DNA of 64,000 nucleotides from NCBI RefSeq assembly GCF_003054045.1, contig NZ_QBKH01000001.1:248001-312000 (forward strand), given 5' to 3'. Below are positions 1 to 8,615 of this stretch, one piece after another. The first letter of the stretch is position 1; every line of letters begins with the position of its first letter. The stretch comes from Sphingobacterium faecium (GTDB lineage Bacteria > Bacteroidota > Bacteroidia > Sphingobacteriales > Sphingobacteriaceae). Under the pieces are notes generated by a model. That model did not search any database. It was given only the letters and a program-made list of their open reading frames with translations, and was not told where the DNA came from. A program made the translations under genes and the position numbers.

Positions 1-953
1 GATCCCATCATCCCAGCACCCAAAATCGCTATTTTTTGGAGACTGTACGAACTGTTGTCTACAGGTCCGGAAGAACTTATTGCTTCTTGAGCAGCAACAT
101 ATTGTGTGCGGATGATACTCCATGTTGTGGGATCCTGAAGGACCTTGATGTAATTTTCAATTTCGAGTTCTAGCGCTACTTTTTTTGAAATATCCCTGCT
201 CTTATCCATTACTTGTAGACATCCTTCGATATTAGGTCGAAGGCCAGCATGACGTTTTCTGATGGGATCAGAAAGTTTTTTCCAAAGTTCGTCATCCCCT
301 ATAGTTGTAGATCTTGATCTAGTATGATGGAGATTTTCGAGGATCCAGGTTTGAGCATGTTGTATAGCAGCATCATCGTCGGGTACGATTTCGTCAATAA
401 GTCCTATCGACTTGGCTTGATGAGTTGATAGGTTATCACCTTGCGTCAATAAGGGAAGTGCCGCCTCTAATTGAAGTAATTGCGTCGCCAGTACCGTAGC
501 CCCCAATCCTGGAAACAGACCCTGTTTTATTTCTGGGAATCCCAATTTTACATCACTTAAAGCAATGCGGTAATGTGCCCAGAGCATCGTCGTAAGCTGT
601 AGGCTCAGACAATCATCGGTTATGATCCCCACGATAGGTTTACGTTGTTCTTGAAGGAGATCCCATGTGTTGATCAGCGATGTTAACCGCTTTTTAAAGG
701 GATATGCTTCTTTTGCTAGATTAAGCAATATTTCATAGTCGATTCCTTGTTTGTCAAGTGGGGGAGTGAAGATTATTCCTTTCACTTCAGCATCCTCGAT
801 ATTTTTTGTCAGAACAGCTACAAATTCTTCCAAAAGATCAAGGCTTTTTCCTTTGGGGGTATCAGCAGTATAACTTGGGCTGATGAATACCATTCCTTTT
901 TCATTTCTTTCACTCTGGAAATGAATGAAGTCGGTATTTTTCACAATGTCCAT
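1..953 (-). CDS. Fused enoyl-CoA hydratase / 3-hydroxyacyl-CoA dehydrogenase (FadB/FadJ-like), 3' part outside window
   Basis: Only the first 317 codons lie in the window; the frame is open at base 1. Residues about 1-230 form a crotonase (enoyl-CoA hydratase/isomerase) domain with the segment KLGFPEIKQGLFPGLGAT, and at the window edge the Rossmann motif KIAILGAGMMG of a 3-hydroxyacyl-CoA dehydrogenase begins. This is the domain order of the fatty-acid oxidation alpha subunit, which hydrates enoyl-CoA and oxidises the hydroxyacyl-CoA with NAD. The crotonase half is divergent: the Gly-rich stretch and first catalytic Glu of FadB align with Leu/Gln/Thr residues (CLSLQLTTML), while the second Glu (FPE) is kept. 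The start is the ATG at 951-953. It lies 46 bp downstream of the acyl-CoA dehydrogenase gene on the same strand and is probably co-transcribed with it. Confidence 0.88.
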   Translation of the reverse strand, partial: MDIVKNTDFIHFQSERNEKGMVFISPSYTADTPKGKSLDLLEEFVAVLTKNIEDAEVKGIIFTPPLDKQGIDYEILLNLAKEAYPFKKRLTSLINTWDLLQEQRKPIVGIITDDCLSLQLTTMLWAHYRIALSDVKLGFPEIKQGLFPGLGATVLATQLLQLEAALPLLTQGDNLSTHQAKSIGLIDEIVPDDDAAIQHAQTWILENLHHTRSRSTTIGDDELWKKLSDPIRKRHAGLRPNIEGCLQVMDKSRDISKKVALELEIENYIKVLQDPTTWSIIRTQYVAAQEAISSSGPVDNSSYSLQKIAILGAGMMG

Positions 954-999
954 AATAATCATTTATGTAAAAGATCAATCTTAAGTATCGATCTAAAAA

Positions 1000-2187
1000 C
1001 TAATTTGAAGAAATAGGTGTACTAGCTTGTTGCTGATAGTTGACTTTATCAATCGTCATTTTAGCAATAATTTCCAGCATGATTTCAGAAGTGCCACCAA
1101 TAATCGTACCCACTCGAACATCACGGTATAGGCGTGCTATTTTATAATCTTCCGTAAAAGCATATCCTCCAAAAAATTGAAAACATTGGTTTACCACACG
1201 AACCGCGAGTTCACTGGCTTGTAGTTTAGCGATTGAACATTCTTTTACCGCATACATTCCCGACTGTTGTAAATCGCAGCATGAATAGATAAAAGCTTTA
1301 GTAACCGCTATATCGGCGACCATTTGTGCGACACGATGTCTGACAACTTGAAAATCCTGAATTTTTTGTTTGAAAGCCTCTCGTTTATTGATATACTCCA
1401 TCGTATACGCTAAAGCCGACTCCGCAGTAGAGATACTGTGAATCGCAGCAGTAAGACGTTCCAATTGCAATCCATCCATCAAATAGCTAAAACCAGCACC
1501 TTCTTCACCAATCAAATTTGATACGGGTACTTTTACTTGATTAAAACCCAGTTCCGCGGTATCCGAAGCGTGCCATCCCATTTTATTGATTTTAGTAGCC
1601 GTTACGCCAGCAGCATGTCGATCAATCAAGATTAGACTGATACCTTTACTCCCTTTACTTGGGTCAGTCTTCACAGCGGTGATAAAAAAATCACCATAAT
1701 AACCGTTCGTAATAAATGTTTTTGAACCATTGATCAGGTAATGATCTCCTTCACGAATAGCAGTTGTTTTGATTTTTTGCACATCTGATCCCGCACCTGG
1801 TTCAGTGATGGCGACAGCACTGATCAAATCTCCTGCAATCACTCCCTTTAAATATTTTTCTTTTAATTCTTCAGAAGCGTATTTCAGTAAATAAGGAGCC
1901 GACATATACTGGATCACTAATGCAGTAATGGTAAATCCTCCAGAAAAACAGTGGGAAAGTTCCTCGCACAAAATCATGGAATAATAGAAATCCAAATCTA
2001 GTCCGCCGTAAGCTTCGGGATAATTAAGTCCTGTAAATCCCATATCGCCCATTTTTTTCCAAATGGAGCGGTCTATTTTTCCCTCTTCCTCCCATTGATC
2101 GATATGGGGCAGGATTTCTTTACGGATGAATGCTTTTAAACTTTCGCGGAATACGTGATGCTCAACGGTTAATGATGTTGCTTGCAT
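1000..2187 (-). CDS. Acyl-CoA dehydrogenase
   Basis: 395 residues, normal length for the family. It oxidises acyl-CoA to trans-2-enoyl-CoA with FAD and passes electrons to ETF. Visible signatures are AITEPGAGSD (residues 126-135) and FFGGYAFTEDY (338-348). At the position of the MCAD catalytic Glu the sequence reads IIGGTSEIM, so that Glu is a Gly (G364). The general base is more likely E243 in GLQLERLTAA, the position used by isovaleryl-CoA and long-chain acyl-CoA dehydrogenases. It is the first gene of a minus-strand pair with the FadB/FadJ-like gene and is divergent from the thiolase, so the three genes cover the beta-oxidation cycle. The exact chain-length or branched-chain substrate cannot be read from the sequence. 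Confidence 0.93.
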   Translation of the reverse strand: MQATSLTVEHHVFRESLKAFIRKEILPHIDQWEEEGKIDRSIWKKMGDMGFTGLNYPEAYGGLDLDFYYSMILCEELSHCFSGGFTITALVIQYMSAPYLLKYASEELKEKYLKGVIAGDLISAVAITEPGAGSDVQKIKTTAIREGDHYLINGSKTFITNGYYGDFFITAVKTDPSKGSKGISLILIDRHAAGVTATKINKMGWHASDTAELGFNQVKVPVSNLIGEEGAGFSYLMDGLQLERLTAAIHSISTAESALAYTMEYINKREAFKQKIQDFQVVRHRVAQMVADIAVTKAFIYSCCDLQQSGMYAVKECSIAKLQASELAVRVVNQCFQFFGGYAFTEDYKIARLYRDVRVGTIIGGTSEIMLEIIAKMTIDKVNYQQQASTPISSN

Positions 2188-2550
2188 ATGCTATTAAGTT
2201 ATATTGGTTATACTTTACGTTAGACTTAGTGTTCCAAGTAAGTTTGAAGCTAAATTAAATTAAAAAGATGATGTTTTCATTTATTTGAAGGTTAAATATT
2301 TGTGAAACTCTTTTGAACAGAGCTAGTTTCCTGTTTTTAGTAGTTCTAGAACTGTTTTTTAGGTGGAATTAAAATATATGCTTCAGCTGTTGATTTCCTG
2401 TTTACTATTTTTGTACCTTTAAACATAACTTTATGATAAAGCTATCCCCAAACGATTTTGTCTAAGTGAACACCGATCGGTATACAAAATATGCAGATTT
2501 GATGTTTACACAAAACACGGTAGTAGCATAGATAACCAAAATAATAAACG
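2188..2550. other. Divergent intergenic region between acyl-CoA dehydrogenase and thiolase
   Basis: 363 bp without a gene. It should hold the promoters of both beta-oxidation transcription units. A TATTTTTG box matching the Bacteroidota -7 form TAnnTTTG lies at 2406-2413, but I see no well-spaced -33 TTTG. A 10-bp palindrome lies at 2472-2481. Confidence 0.5.
2472..2481. promoter_or_regulatory. Candidate TetR-family operator (palindrome ACCGATCGGT)
   Basis: A perfect 10-bp palindrome sits about 70 bp upstream of the thiolase start in the divergent intergenic region. ACCGnnCGGT cores are common among operators of TetR-family regulators of fatty-acid degradation. No TetR gene is in this window, so the assignment is by motif shape and context only. 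Confidence 0.35.
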
Positions 2551-3732
2551 ATGACTAAGAAAGTATTTATTGTCGCTGCACAGCGTACAGCAATAGGAAG
2601 CTTTGGTGGCGGACTATCCACCCTGAGTTCAACAGAACTGGGGGCTCATGCTGCGAATGCAGTTTTGAAACAGGCCGTTGTAGATGGAGAAGAAGTTGAT
2701 GAAGTGTTAATGGGTTGTGTGTTACAAGCAGATCTGGGACAGGCTCCTGCACGTCAGGTGGTGAAATATGCTGGTTTATCTGATCATATTCCAGCAACCA
2801 CCATTAATAAAGTTTGTGCAAGTGGGATGAAGGCAGTAGCCTTGGGTGCGCAAGCTATTTTATTGGGCGATGCGGAAGTAGTACTAGCCGGAGGTATGGA
2901 AAGTATGAGTCGGGTTCCTTATTATGTACCAGCGGCACGTTGGGGTGCGAAGTACGGAAATCAAACTTTGGTCGATGGCGTACAACGAGATGGACTTAGT
3001 GATGCCTATGCCCAAGAGGCTATGGGTGTTTTTGGTGAATTATGTGCTGCGAAATATGGTATTAACCGGGAAGAACAAGATGCATATGCGGTATCATCCT
3101 ATACCCGAAGCCGTGATGCTTGGCAGCAAGGAAAGTTTGACAAAGAAGTTACACCCGTTACCATTACCACACGTAAAGGAGAGCAAATGGTGAAACAAGA
3201 TGAGGAATTTACCCAAGTTAATTTCGATAAAATATATACCCTCAAACCAGCTTTTGAGAAAGAGGGAACTATTACAGCAGCTAATGCATCTACATTAAGT
3301 GATGGTGCTGCTGCATTACTGTTGATGTCTGGTGAAAAAATGGAAGCACTGGGTCTACAGCCTTTAGCCGAAATTATCGCCTATGCTGATGCGGAGCAAG
3401 AGCCAGAGTGGTTTACAACAACACCAAGTCTGGCGGTGAAAAAAGTACTACAGAAAGCAAATCTGACTTTAGCTGATATCGATTTCTTTGAATTTAATGA
3501 AGCATTCTCCGTTGTGGCGTTGGCTAATGCTCGAATACTGGATATTTCCTTAGAAAAAATAAACGTATACGGTGGAGCAGTATCTTTAGGGCATCCGCTA
3601 GGCTGTTCAGGTGCTCGGATTCTAGTAACCTTAACAAGTGTACTGGAACAAGAAGGAGGACAATATGGATTAGCAGCGATATGTAATGGAGGAGGAGGAG
3701 CATCCGCCATGATTCTTAAAACATGTAACTAG
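2551..3732 (+). CDS. Acetyl-CoA C-acetyltransferase (thiolase)
   Basis: 393 residues. It catalyses thiolytic cleavage of 3-ketoacyl-CoA or the reverse condensation of two acetyl-CoA. The nucleophile Cys89 is in NKVCASGMKA, the active-site His348 in GHPLGCSGAR and the second Cys378 in CNGGGGASA. These are the same positions as in the Zoogloea biosynthetic thiolase, and FEFNEAFS supplies the Asn. It is divergent from the acyl-CoA dehydrogenase/FadB-like pair and completes the beta-oxidation set. A candidate repressor palindrome precedes it. Degradative and biosynthetic roles cannot be separated by sequence alone, but the context favours fatty-acid or branched acyl-CoA degradation. Confidence 0.95.
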   Translation: MTKKVFIVAAQRTAIGSFGGGLSTLSSTELGAHAANAVLKQAVVDGEEVDEVLMGCVLQADLGQAPARQVVKYAGLSDHIPATTINKVCASGMKAVALGAQAILLGDAEVVLAGGMESMSRVPYYVPAARWGAKYGNQTLVDGVQRDGLSDAYAQEAMGVFGELCAAKYGINREEQDAYAVSSYTRSRDAWQQGKFDKEVTPVTITTRKGEQMVKQDEEFTQVNFDKIYTLKPAFEKEGTITAANASTLSDGAAALLLMSGEKMEALGLQPLAEIIAYADAEQEPEWFTTTPSLAVKKVLQKANLTLADIDFFEFNEAFSVVALANARILDISLEKINVYGGAVSLGHPLGCSGARILVTLTSVLEQEGGQYGLAAICNGGGGASAMILKTCN

Positions 3733-3841
3733 TCTTTTCGAGATTGGTTTTGATGCTTTTCCTAAAATAGTTGACAAACCAAATCAGGTCACATGAGCTA
3801 TTAAAAAACCGAAGATTACAACAATTACTGAAATTGTATTG

Positions 3842-3885
3842 AAAAAAGACCGTTTATCCATATAGCATGGGAAGCGGTCTTTTTA
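3842..3885 (+). terminator. Rho-independent terminator after thiolase
   Basis: The arms AAAAAGACCG and CGGTCTTTTT enclose a loop of about 20 nt and are followed by a T-rich tail. It lies about 110 bp downstream of the thiolase stop. Confidence 0.75.
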
Positions 3886-4031
3886 TTTGACCTGCTTGAT
3901 GAATTAAGATATCGCACTATTACTCCTTCTGATTTGACGTCACATCAGTTATCATAATAAAAAAAATAAAAAATAATTGCATTTTCATTTTTCCTTTCTA
4001 TATTAGTGTATTAATTAAATAATACAGTAGT

Positions 4032-4883
4032 ATGATAACTATTAAAAACCTAAATTTCAGCTACAGCAAAACGCGACCATTATTTAAAAATATGGACTTA
4101 ACATTAAAAGAAGGACATATTTATGGTTTGTTGGGGAAAAATGGTGCAGGCAAGTCAACCTTACTTAAGAATATGGCCGGTTTGGTCTATCCTGTAAGTG
4201 GTACGATTGAAGTGTTACACTATAATCCTTGCCATCGCGAACCTGCTCTGCTTCAGGAAATCAGTTTTATTCCTGAGGAATTTCATTTACCTGCAGTGAA
4301 ATCCGCCACTTTTGTAAAGGCCAATGCTGTCTTTTACCCCAAATTTGATCATCAGTATTTTCAGCAGCTGATTCACGAATTTGAGATTCCGATAGAACAA
4401 AAGTTGGCGAACATGAGCTATGGTCAGAAGAAAAAGTACATTATATCATTTGGCTTGGCTTCCAATACCAAAATCATGATTATGGATGAACCGACCAATG
4501 GTTTGGATATTCCTTCAAAAGTTCAATTTCGTAAAATTATGGCTTCAGCGATATCGGACGAACGCTGTGTTATTATTTCGACCCACCAGGTGCGTGATCT
4601 CGATAACCTCATCGATGCAGTTATCCTATTGGATGAGCATCGCGTGGTGCTGAATGCAGATGTGAATATCATTACGGATCGGATCAGTTTCAAAAAAGTA
4701 CGCGAATTAAGTGACGATGTGCTCTATGCCGAACCTGCATTAGGCGGCTATAATACGATACAGCTAAATACATTGGGGGACGATTCTAAATTAGATCTTG
4801 AACTCTTGTTTAATGCCGTTTTACAGAAAAAAGAATTGATTACAAACCTTTTAAACGTTACAGAAGATGTCGAACGTATTTAA
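4032..4883 (+). CDS. ABC transporter ATP-binding protein (YtrB-like)
   Basis: 283 residues. ATPase of an ABC-2 type exporter. Walker A is GLLGKNGAGKST (33-44), the signature is MSYGQ (128-132), Walker B is IMIMDEP with catalytic Glu153, and the H-loop His is H185 in STHQ. The C-terminal 60 residues after the ATPase core are poorly conserved. It overlaps the permease gene by 17 bp, and the permease is followed directly by a GntR regulator of the YtrA type. This ATPase-permease-GntR arrangement matches the Ytr class of exporters induced by envelope stress or cell-wall-active compounds. The substrate is unknown. Confidence 0.93.
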   Translation: MITIKNLNFSYSKTRPLFKNMDLTLKEGHIYGLLGKNGAGKSTLLKNMAGLVYPVSGTIEVLHYNPCHREPALLQEISFIPEEFHLPAVKSATFVKANAVFYPKFDHQYFQQLIHEFEIPIEQKLANMSYGQKKKYIISFGLASNTKIMIMDEPTNGLDIPSKVQFRKIMASAISDERCVIISTHQVRDLDNLIDAVILLDEHRVVLNADVNIITDRISFKKVRELSDDVLYAEPALGGYNTIQLNTLGDDSKLDLELLFNAVLQKKELITNLLNVTEDVERI

Positions 4884-5682
4884 TTTTAATCGCTTATGTG
4901 CATTGATCCGTCGGCAATGGATTGCTGTGGGGAAAATCTATATGATGTCGATAGTGATCATTGCTGGGATCTTTATTGCTTTTTATGGTTTTTCAATTTT
5001 TAATAATTATGGAGATATAAGTACACACTCTGAAATGGGGCGATACGTGCTTAATTTTAGACAACCCTTATTTTATTTTTTAGGATTGTTTTTTATTACG
5101 ATTATATCGAGCAGTTATTTTTCTGATTTGGGACAAAAGACAAAAGCTATTTTTGAATTGATGATTCCGGCTTCAAGGCTAGAAAAATTTCTTTCTGCAG
5201 TATTTTATACTGCGATTGTTAGTTTGTCTGCTTATTTCTTATTATTCTTTTTAGTTGATTTAGCATTTGTATCTTATTTAAGAAGTATTGGATCTTCCAT
5301 TACAACTATTCAAATGGAGCCCAGGGGGCCAGTGGTGGTCGATAATTGGATGTATTTCTTCAAAATGGAAAAATCTGAATTTTTGCCCTATTTTTATTTT
5401 CTACCATTTATATTGAATGCCCTATTTTTATTAGGTTCCATTGCTTACCAAAATTATCAATACATTAAAACAGCTATCACCATGATCATCTATATAGCGG
5501 TCTGGATCATCACATTTATTTATGTGATGAAATTAACAACCGATAATACCATTGGCATAGATAACAATAATTATTTTGATGAGAAGGTCCATTCACTTCA
5601 ACTTGTTCTAGCAATTGGTATATTTTTAACATTAACTTTTTGGGGTTTAGCATTTTTGAAATTAAAGGAAAAGGAGGTTTAA
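4867..5682 (+). CDS. ABC-2 type membrane permease
   Basis: 271 residues, strongly hydrophobic, with about six predicted membrane helices (first at about residues 24-44, then near 68-90, 112-140, 175-195, 200-222 and 235-258). The ATG overlaps the end of the ATPase gene by 17 bp, implying translational coupling and a two-component exporter (ATPase dimer plus permease dimer). There is no recognisable substrate motif. The GntR gene starts one base after its stop codon. Confidence 0.85.
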   Translation: MSNVFNFNRLCALIRRQWIAVGKIYMMSIVIIAGIFIAFYGFSIFNNYGDISTHSEMGRYVLNFRQPLFYFLGLFFITIISSSYFSDLGQKTKAIFELMIPASRLEKFLSAVFYTAIVSLSAYFLLFFLVDLAFVSYLRSIGSSITTIQMEPRGPVVVDNWMYFFKMEKSEFLPYFYFLPFILNALFLLGSIAYQNYQYIKTAITMIIYIAVWIITFIYVMKLTTDNTIGIDNNNYFDEKVHSLQLVLAIGIFLTLTFWGLAFLKLKEKEV

Positions 5683-5683
5683 A

Positions 5684-6067
5684 ATGGATTTTAATGCTAA
5701 TAAAGCCATTTATCTCCAGATAGCAGCATATGTTTGTGATCATATTCTGCTGGGGACTTGGAAAGTGGAGGATAAACTGCCTTCGGTACGTGAACTTGCC
5801 GTACAATTGGAAGTAAATCCAAATACCGTGATGCGCACTTATGACCTGCTGCAACAAAAAGAAATTGTTGTCAATAAACGAGGAGTTGGATTTTTTGTGA
5901 CCGATACATCGGTGGAAAAAGTTAAGGCATATCGCAAAGCTGTTTTTTTAGAAGAAGATCTCAATCCGTTTTTTAGAAATATCTATCTCTTGGAAATTAG
6001 TTTAGATGAACTCAAGCAACGGTATCAATCTTTTATCGAACAAAATTTTAAAAATAACGAATTATGA
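5684..6067 (+). CDS. GntR-family transcriptional regulator (YtrA subfamily)
   Basis: 127 residues, which is short because only a winged helix-turn-helix (about 8-75; KLPSVRELAVQLEVNPNT then TYDLLQQKEIV) and a small helical tail are present. This is the YtrA type, which lacks the FadR/HutC ligand domain. It lies inside the transporter operon, one base after the permease and overlapping the next gene by ATGA. It probably represses its own operon. The inducing signal is not evident, since the family normally senses through its short C-terminus. Confidence 0.92.
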   Translation: MDFNANKAIYLQIAAYVCDHILLGTWKVEDKLPSVRELAVQLEVNPNTVMRTYDLLQQKEIVVNKRGVGFFVTDTSVEKVKAYRKAVFLEEDLNPFFRNIYLLEISLDELKQRYQSFIEQNFKNNEL

Positions 6068-6897
6068 AACTGAGTAGTAAAATATTGATAGGCTTGGGGA
6101 TAGCATTATTTATAATTCCTATAGTCACCACTTCTTATATTGTTGGCCATGATCGAGTGGATACAAAAGTGTATGAGGATATCCTTCGTCAAGAGGGGAC
6201 TGATCCCAATAGCAAAGATACGTACCTAAAAACCTTCAAGACTAAAAATTTTAATAACGTAAATGTTATCGGTAATCAAAAAGGATCGATCGGTCTCTTC
6301 CTGGTAAAAAGTGATAAATATGCCGTTAAGATAGATAAAAATAGCGAGAGTGAAGTTGCTGTTTCTGTCAATGCGGAGGGTCAGTTAAATATCGAGCTAA
6401 AAGATAATGCAAAATCATACTATAAACGCATTTATATTTTTACTCCAAATATCGCCCAGATTAAGTTGTCTAACCTTATTGTCAATGACTTCTCTGGACA
6501 GTGTGACCAGTTGGAAATCATCGGAGATAGCATAGAAGAATTTAAATTTAATTCAAATATAGCGATCAATAAATTGACCTTACATTTGAAAAAATCTCTT
6601 CTCAAAAGTAGTGAGTCTGAATCCTTACAGATACCAGATTTTACCTTGGATTTAGATAGCAGCGTTGTCAACCTTGTCAATCAAAATAATGGACAAGTCT
6701 TTGTTCAGGCAAAAGATTCTAAAGTAAATTTCTTTGCAAAGGATCCAAATGTAAAACTCAAGTCTTTGCATTTGAAAACGGTGGGAAATTCGATCATTAA
6801 CCTGAATGATTCTCAATTCGAAAGTATAGATGGGCAGCTATCAGAAGAAACAAAAACAGATTTTTCGATTGGTCTTCTTAGACGAATTTTGAAATAG
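6064..6897 (+). CDS. Membrane-anchored beta-rich protein of unknown function, fourth gene of the ABC/GntR operon
   Basis: 277 residues. An N-terminal membrane helix or uncleaved signal (about 7-27, ILIGLGIALFIIPIVTTSYI) is followed by a Ser/Asn/Asp-rich region with alternating hydrophobic residues. This pattern resembles the single-stranded right-handed beta folds of the DUF2807/GIN-type adhesin heads, although I cannot confirm the family. It is translationally coupled to the GntR gene by an ATGA overlap, so it is an integral part of this operon, possibly an envelope sensor or accessory of the exporter (inference). Confidence 0.7.
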   Translation: MKLSSKILIGLGIALFIIPIVTTSYIVGHDRVDTKVYEDILRQEGTDPNSKDTYLKTFKTKNFNNVNVIGNQKGSIGLFLVKSDKYAVKIDKNSESEVAVSVNAEGQLNIELKDNAKSYYKRIYIFTPNIAQIKLSNLIVNDFSGQCDQLEIIGDSIEEFKFNSNIAINKLTLHLKKSLLKSSESESLQIPDFTLDLDSSVVNLVNQNNGQVFVQAKDSKVNFFAKDPNVKLKSLHLKTVGNSIINLNDSQFESIDGQLSEETKTDFSIGLLRRILK

Positions 6898-6962
6898 TGA
6901 ACGATAAGTTTTTATCATCATTCATCAGGATAAAAAGACTCAATTGAGCATCGTAATACTGG

Positions 6963-7010
6963 ATACAACAAAAAGCGCTCTTCAAATTTAAAGAGCGCTT
7001 TTTGTTGTAT
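6963..7010. terminator. Bidirectional terminator (20-bp perfect stem)
   Basis: A perfect 20-bp inverted repeat with an 8-nt loop and A/T runs on both flanks. It lies between the convergent ABC operon and ecotin genes, so it can end transcripts from both sides. Confidence 0.88.
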
Positions 7011-7021
7011 ATCAAATCTAA

Positions 7022-7528
7022 CTATTTTGTACTTTTAACAGCAACCTCTGCAGCTTGATATGTTTCAGGTTCTGCTTTATAAATTTTGAATTTCACTTCA
7101 TAACCTTCCGGTGCGTAAATCACGATTGGCATTCTTCCATTATACTCCGTCATGACAGATTGAGCAGGCACAAATGTGTTCTTCTTTTCACCTTGACAGA
7201 ACATTTCGGTCATGCCTACATTTCCATCCGTTTTAAAAACATAGTATTGATAGCCCCAACCTTGCAAATCTTTTTTTTCAAATTCTCCGGATAAAAAATA
7301 ACTATTGCATGCATCCGTCTCCATATATTTACCAGCAAAAAATTCAATTTTTTTATTGCTGTCACCAGCTATTCCGGCATGTGGCACTTCGATAACATAT
7401 TTGACCATTCCCTTTTCTGGAGCAGGGAATATTTGAACGTCCTGTTTAAGTAAAGTTTGCGCCATACCAGATATCGAAATCAATAAAGTAGCAACGATTA
7501 TTCCTGTTTGTAACATTAACTTTTTCAT
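7022..7528 (-). CDS. eco: Ecotin-like serine protease inhibitor
   Basis: 168 residues with a signal peptide (about 1-23, ending GMAQ). The mature part follows E. coli ecotin closely: FPAPEKGM near the N-terminus, LQGWGYQYYVF in the middle, MPIVIYAPEGYEVKFKIYKAE at the C-terminus, and the disulfide pair C74/C111. Ecotins are periplasmic dimeric inhibitors of trypsin-fold proteases. Aligning the reactive loop on the conserved Cys puts Glu108 at P1 (loop GMTEMFC), where E. coli has Met84. This is unusual and suggests altered target choice. It is monocistronic, and its terminator is shared with the ABC operon. Confidence 0.93.
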   Translation of the reverse strand: MKKLMLQTGIIVATLLISISGMAQTLLKQDVQIFPAPEKGMVKYVIEVPHAGIAGDSNKKIEFFAGKYMETDACNSYFLSGEFEKKDLQGWGYQYYVFKTDGNVGMTEMFCQGEKKNTFVPAQSVMTEYNGRMPIVIYAPEGYEVKFKIYKAEPETYQAAEVAVKSTK

Positions 7529-7740
7529 ATCTATTATTTTTTACCATGTTTAGTATATGTGATTAGAGAAAAAATTAATGTATTGGTTTAATCAATTGCC
7601 TATTTTTTTTATCTTGAAAGACTATTAATATCTTGATTGTAACGTTATTCGTTTGATAAATAAGATGTTGCTTTTGTTTATTGTAAAATGATTTTTTAGA
7701 TAACCTGTGCTGATTAATTATTCCCTTGATGGGACAAAGG

Positions 7741-8475
7741 TTATTGTGGCAAATAACTCGCTTTTACGGTAATGTTCGCTGTCTTCTTTCTAGAAGTGGT
7801 ATTGAACGCTCCTCCATATGAAAATTCTTCATTGTCGTTCTGACCGGTGATCTGAAACACACCCAAATCTGCCTTCACCAACTGACCTAATGAAGATGCC
7901 GATTCTGATGCAATATTCGCTGCACGTTGATGTGCATTTTTCGAAGCCTGAGAAATAAGTTCCAATTTTAAATCTTCTAACTTAGAATAATAATAATTGG
8001 GGGTACTGGAGCTTAATTCCAATCCCTGTGAGATCAATGTCGATATCTCACGAGATGCATTGTCAACTTTGTTGAGATCCCGAGACTCAACACCAACAGT
8101 CTGCGACAGGGTATAACCTGAAAAAGTATTATAACTGCTTCCTTTACCATCGGTATGGTACTCAAAATCCTTAATGATATTTACCGCTTCAAATCTAATC
8201 TCTTCCGATTTTAACCCTTGAGCGATTAAAAACTTACGGACTAACTCCCGATCTTCCGCAAGTTGGTCAGAGGCACTTTTTAAATCAAAATTTTTGCGGC
8301 TATAGCTCGCATTCCATTTTACTAAATCAGACTCAAAATCTTTCTTTGCATTTCCATTTACTGTGATGGTCTGCGATGACTTAAATTTATAGCGGTAGGC
8401 GTTACTGAAAAGACAGGCAGCTACAATAATGACAATACCTGCAATGAGGGCAATGATGATTGGATTGTATTTCAT
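7741..8475 (-). CDS. SIMPL-domain (DUF541) protein
   Basis: 244 residues with one N-terminal membrane helix (about 6-27) and a periplasmic SIMPL domain. Family hallmarks are the start QTITVNGNAKKDFESDLVKW, the middle YTLSQTVGVESRDLNKVD and the helix KNAHQRAANIASESASSLG. SIMPL proteins form periplasmic oligomers and are linked to oxidative-stress resistance, with no defined reaction. It is monocistronic and divergent from the S9 peptidase gene. Confidence 0.88.
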   Translation of the reverse strand: MKYNPIIIALIAGIVIIVAACLFSNAYRYKFKSSQTITVNGNAKKDFESDLVKWNASYSRKNFDLKSASDQLAEDRELVRKFLIAQGLKSEEIRFEAVNIIKDFEYHTDGKGSSYNTFSGYTLSQTVGVESRDLNKVDNASREISTLISQGLELSSSTPNYYYSKLEDLKLELISQASKNAHQRAANIASESASSLGQLVKADLGVFQITGQNDNEEFSYGGAFNTTSRKKTANITVKASYLPQ

Positions 8476-8615
8476 AATCAGATATTCTAATAAGGTTATT
8501 TCTATTTAACAGACTCTATATGTAGCAATCATGATACCAAAAAAAACTGCTAAATTTGAATTTAAATAGATAATTTGCGGTTTTTGAATTAGAGTGTTAA
8601 TATAAGTGATAAATA

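Noticed and set aside
747..1016. 89-codon plus-strand frame
   Set aside because: It is antisense to the start of the FadB/FadJ-like gene, whose frame has clear crotonase and Rossmann motifs.
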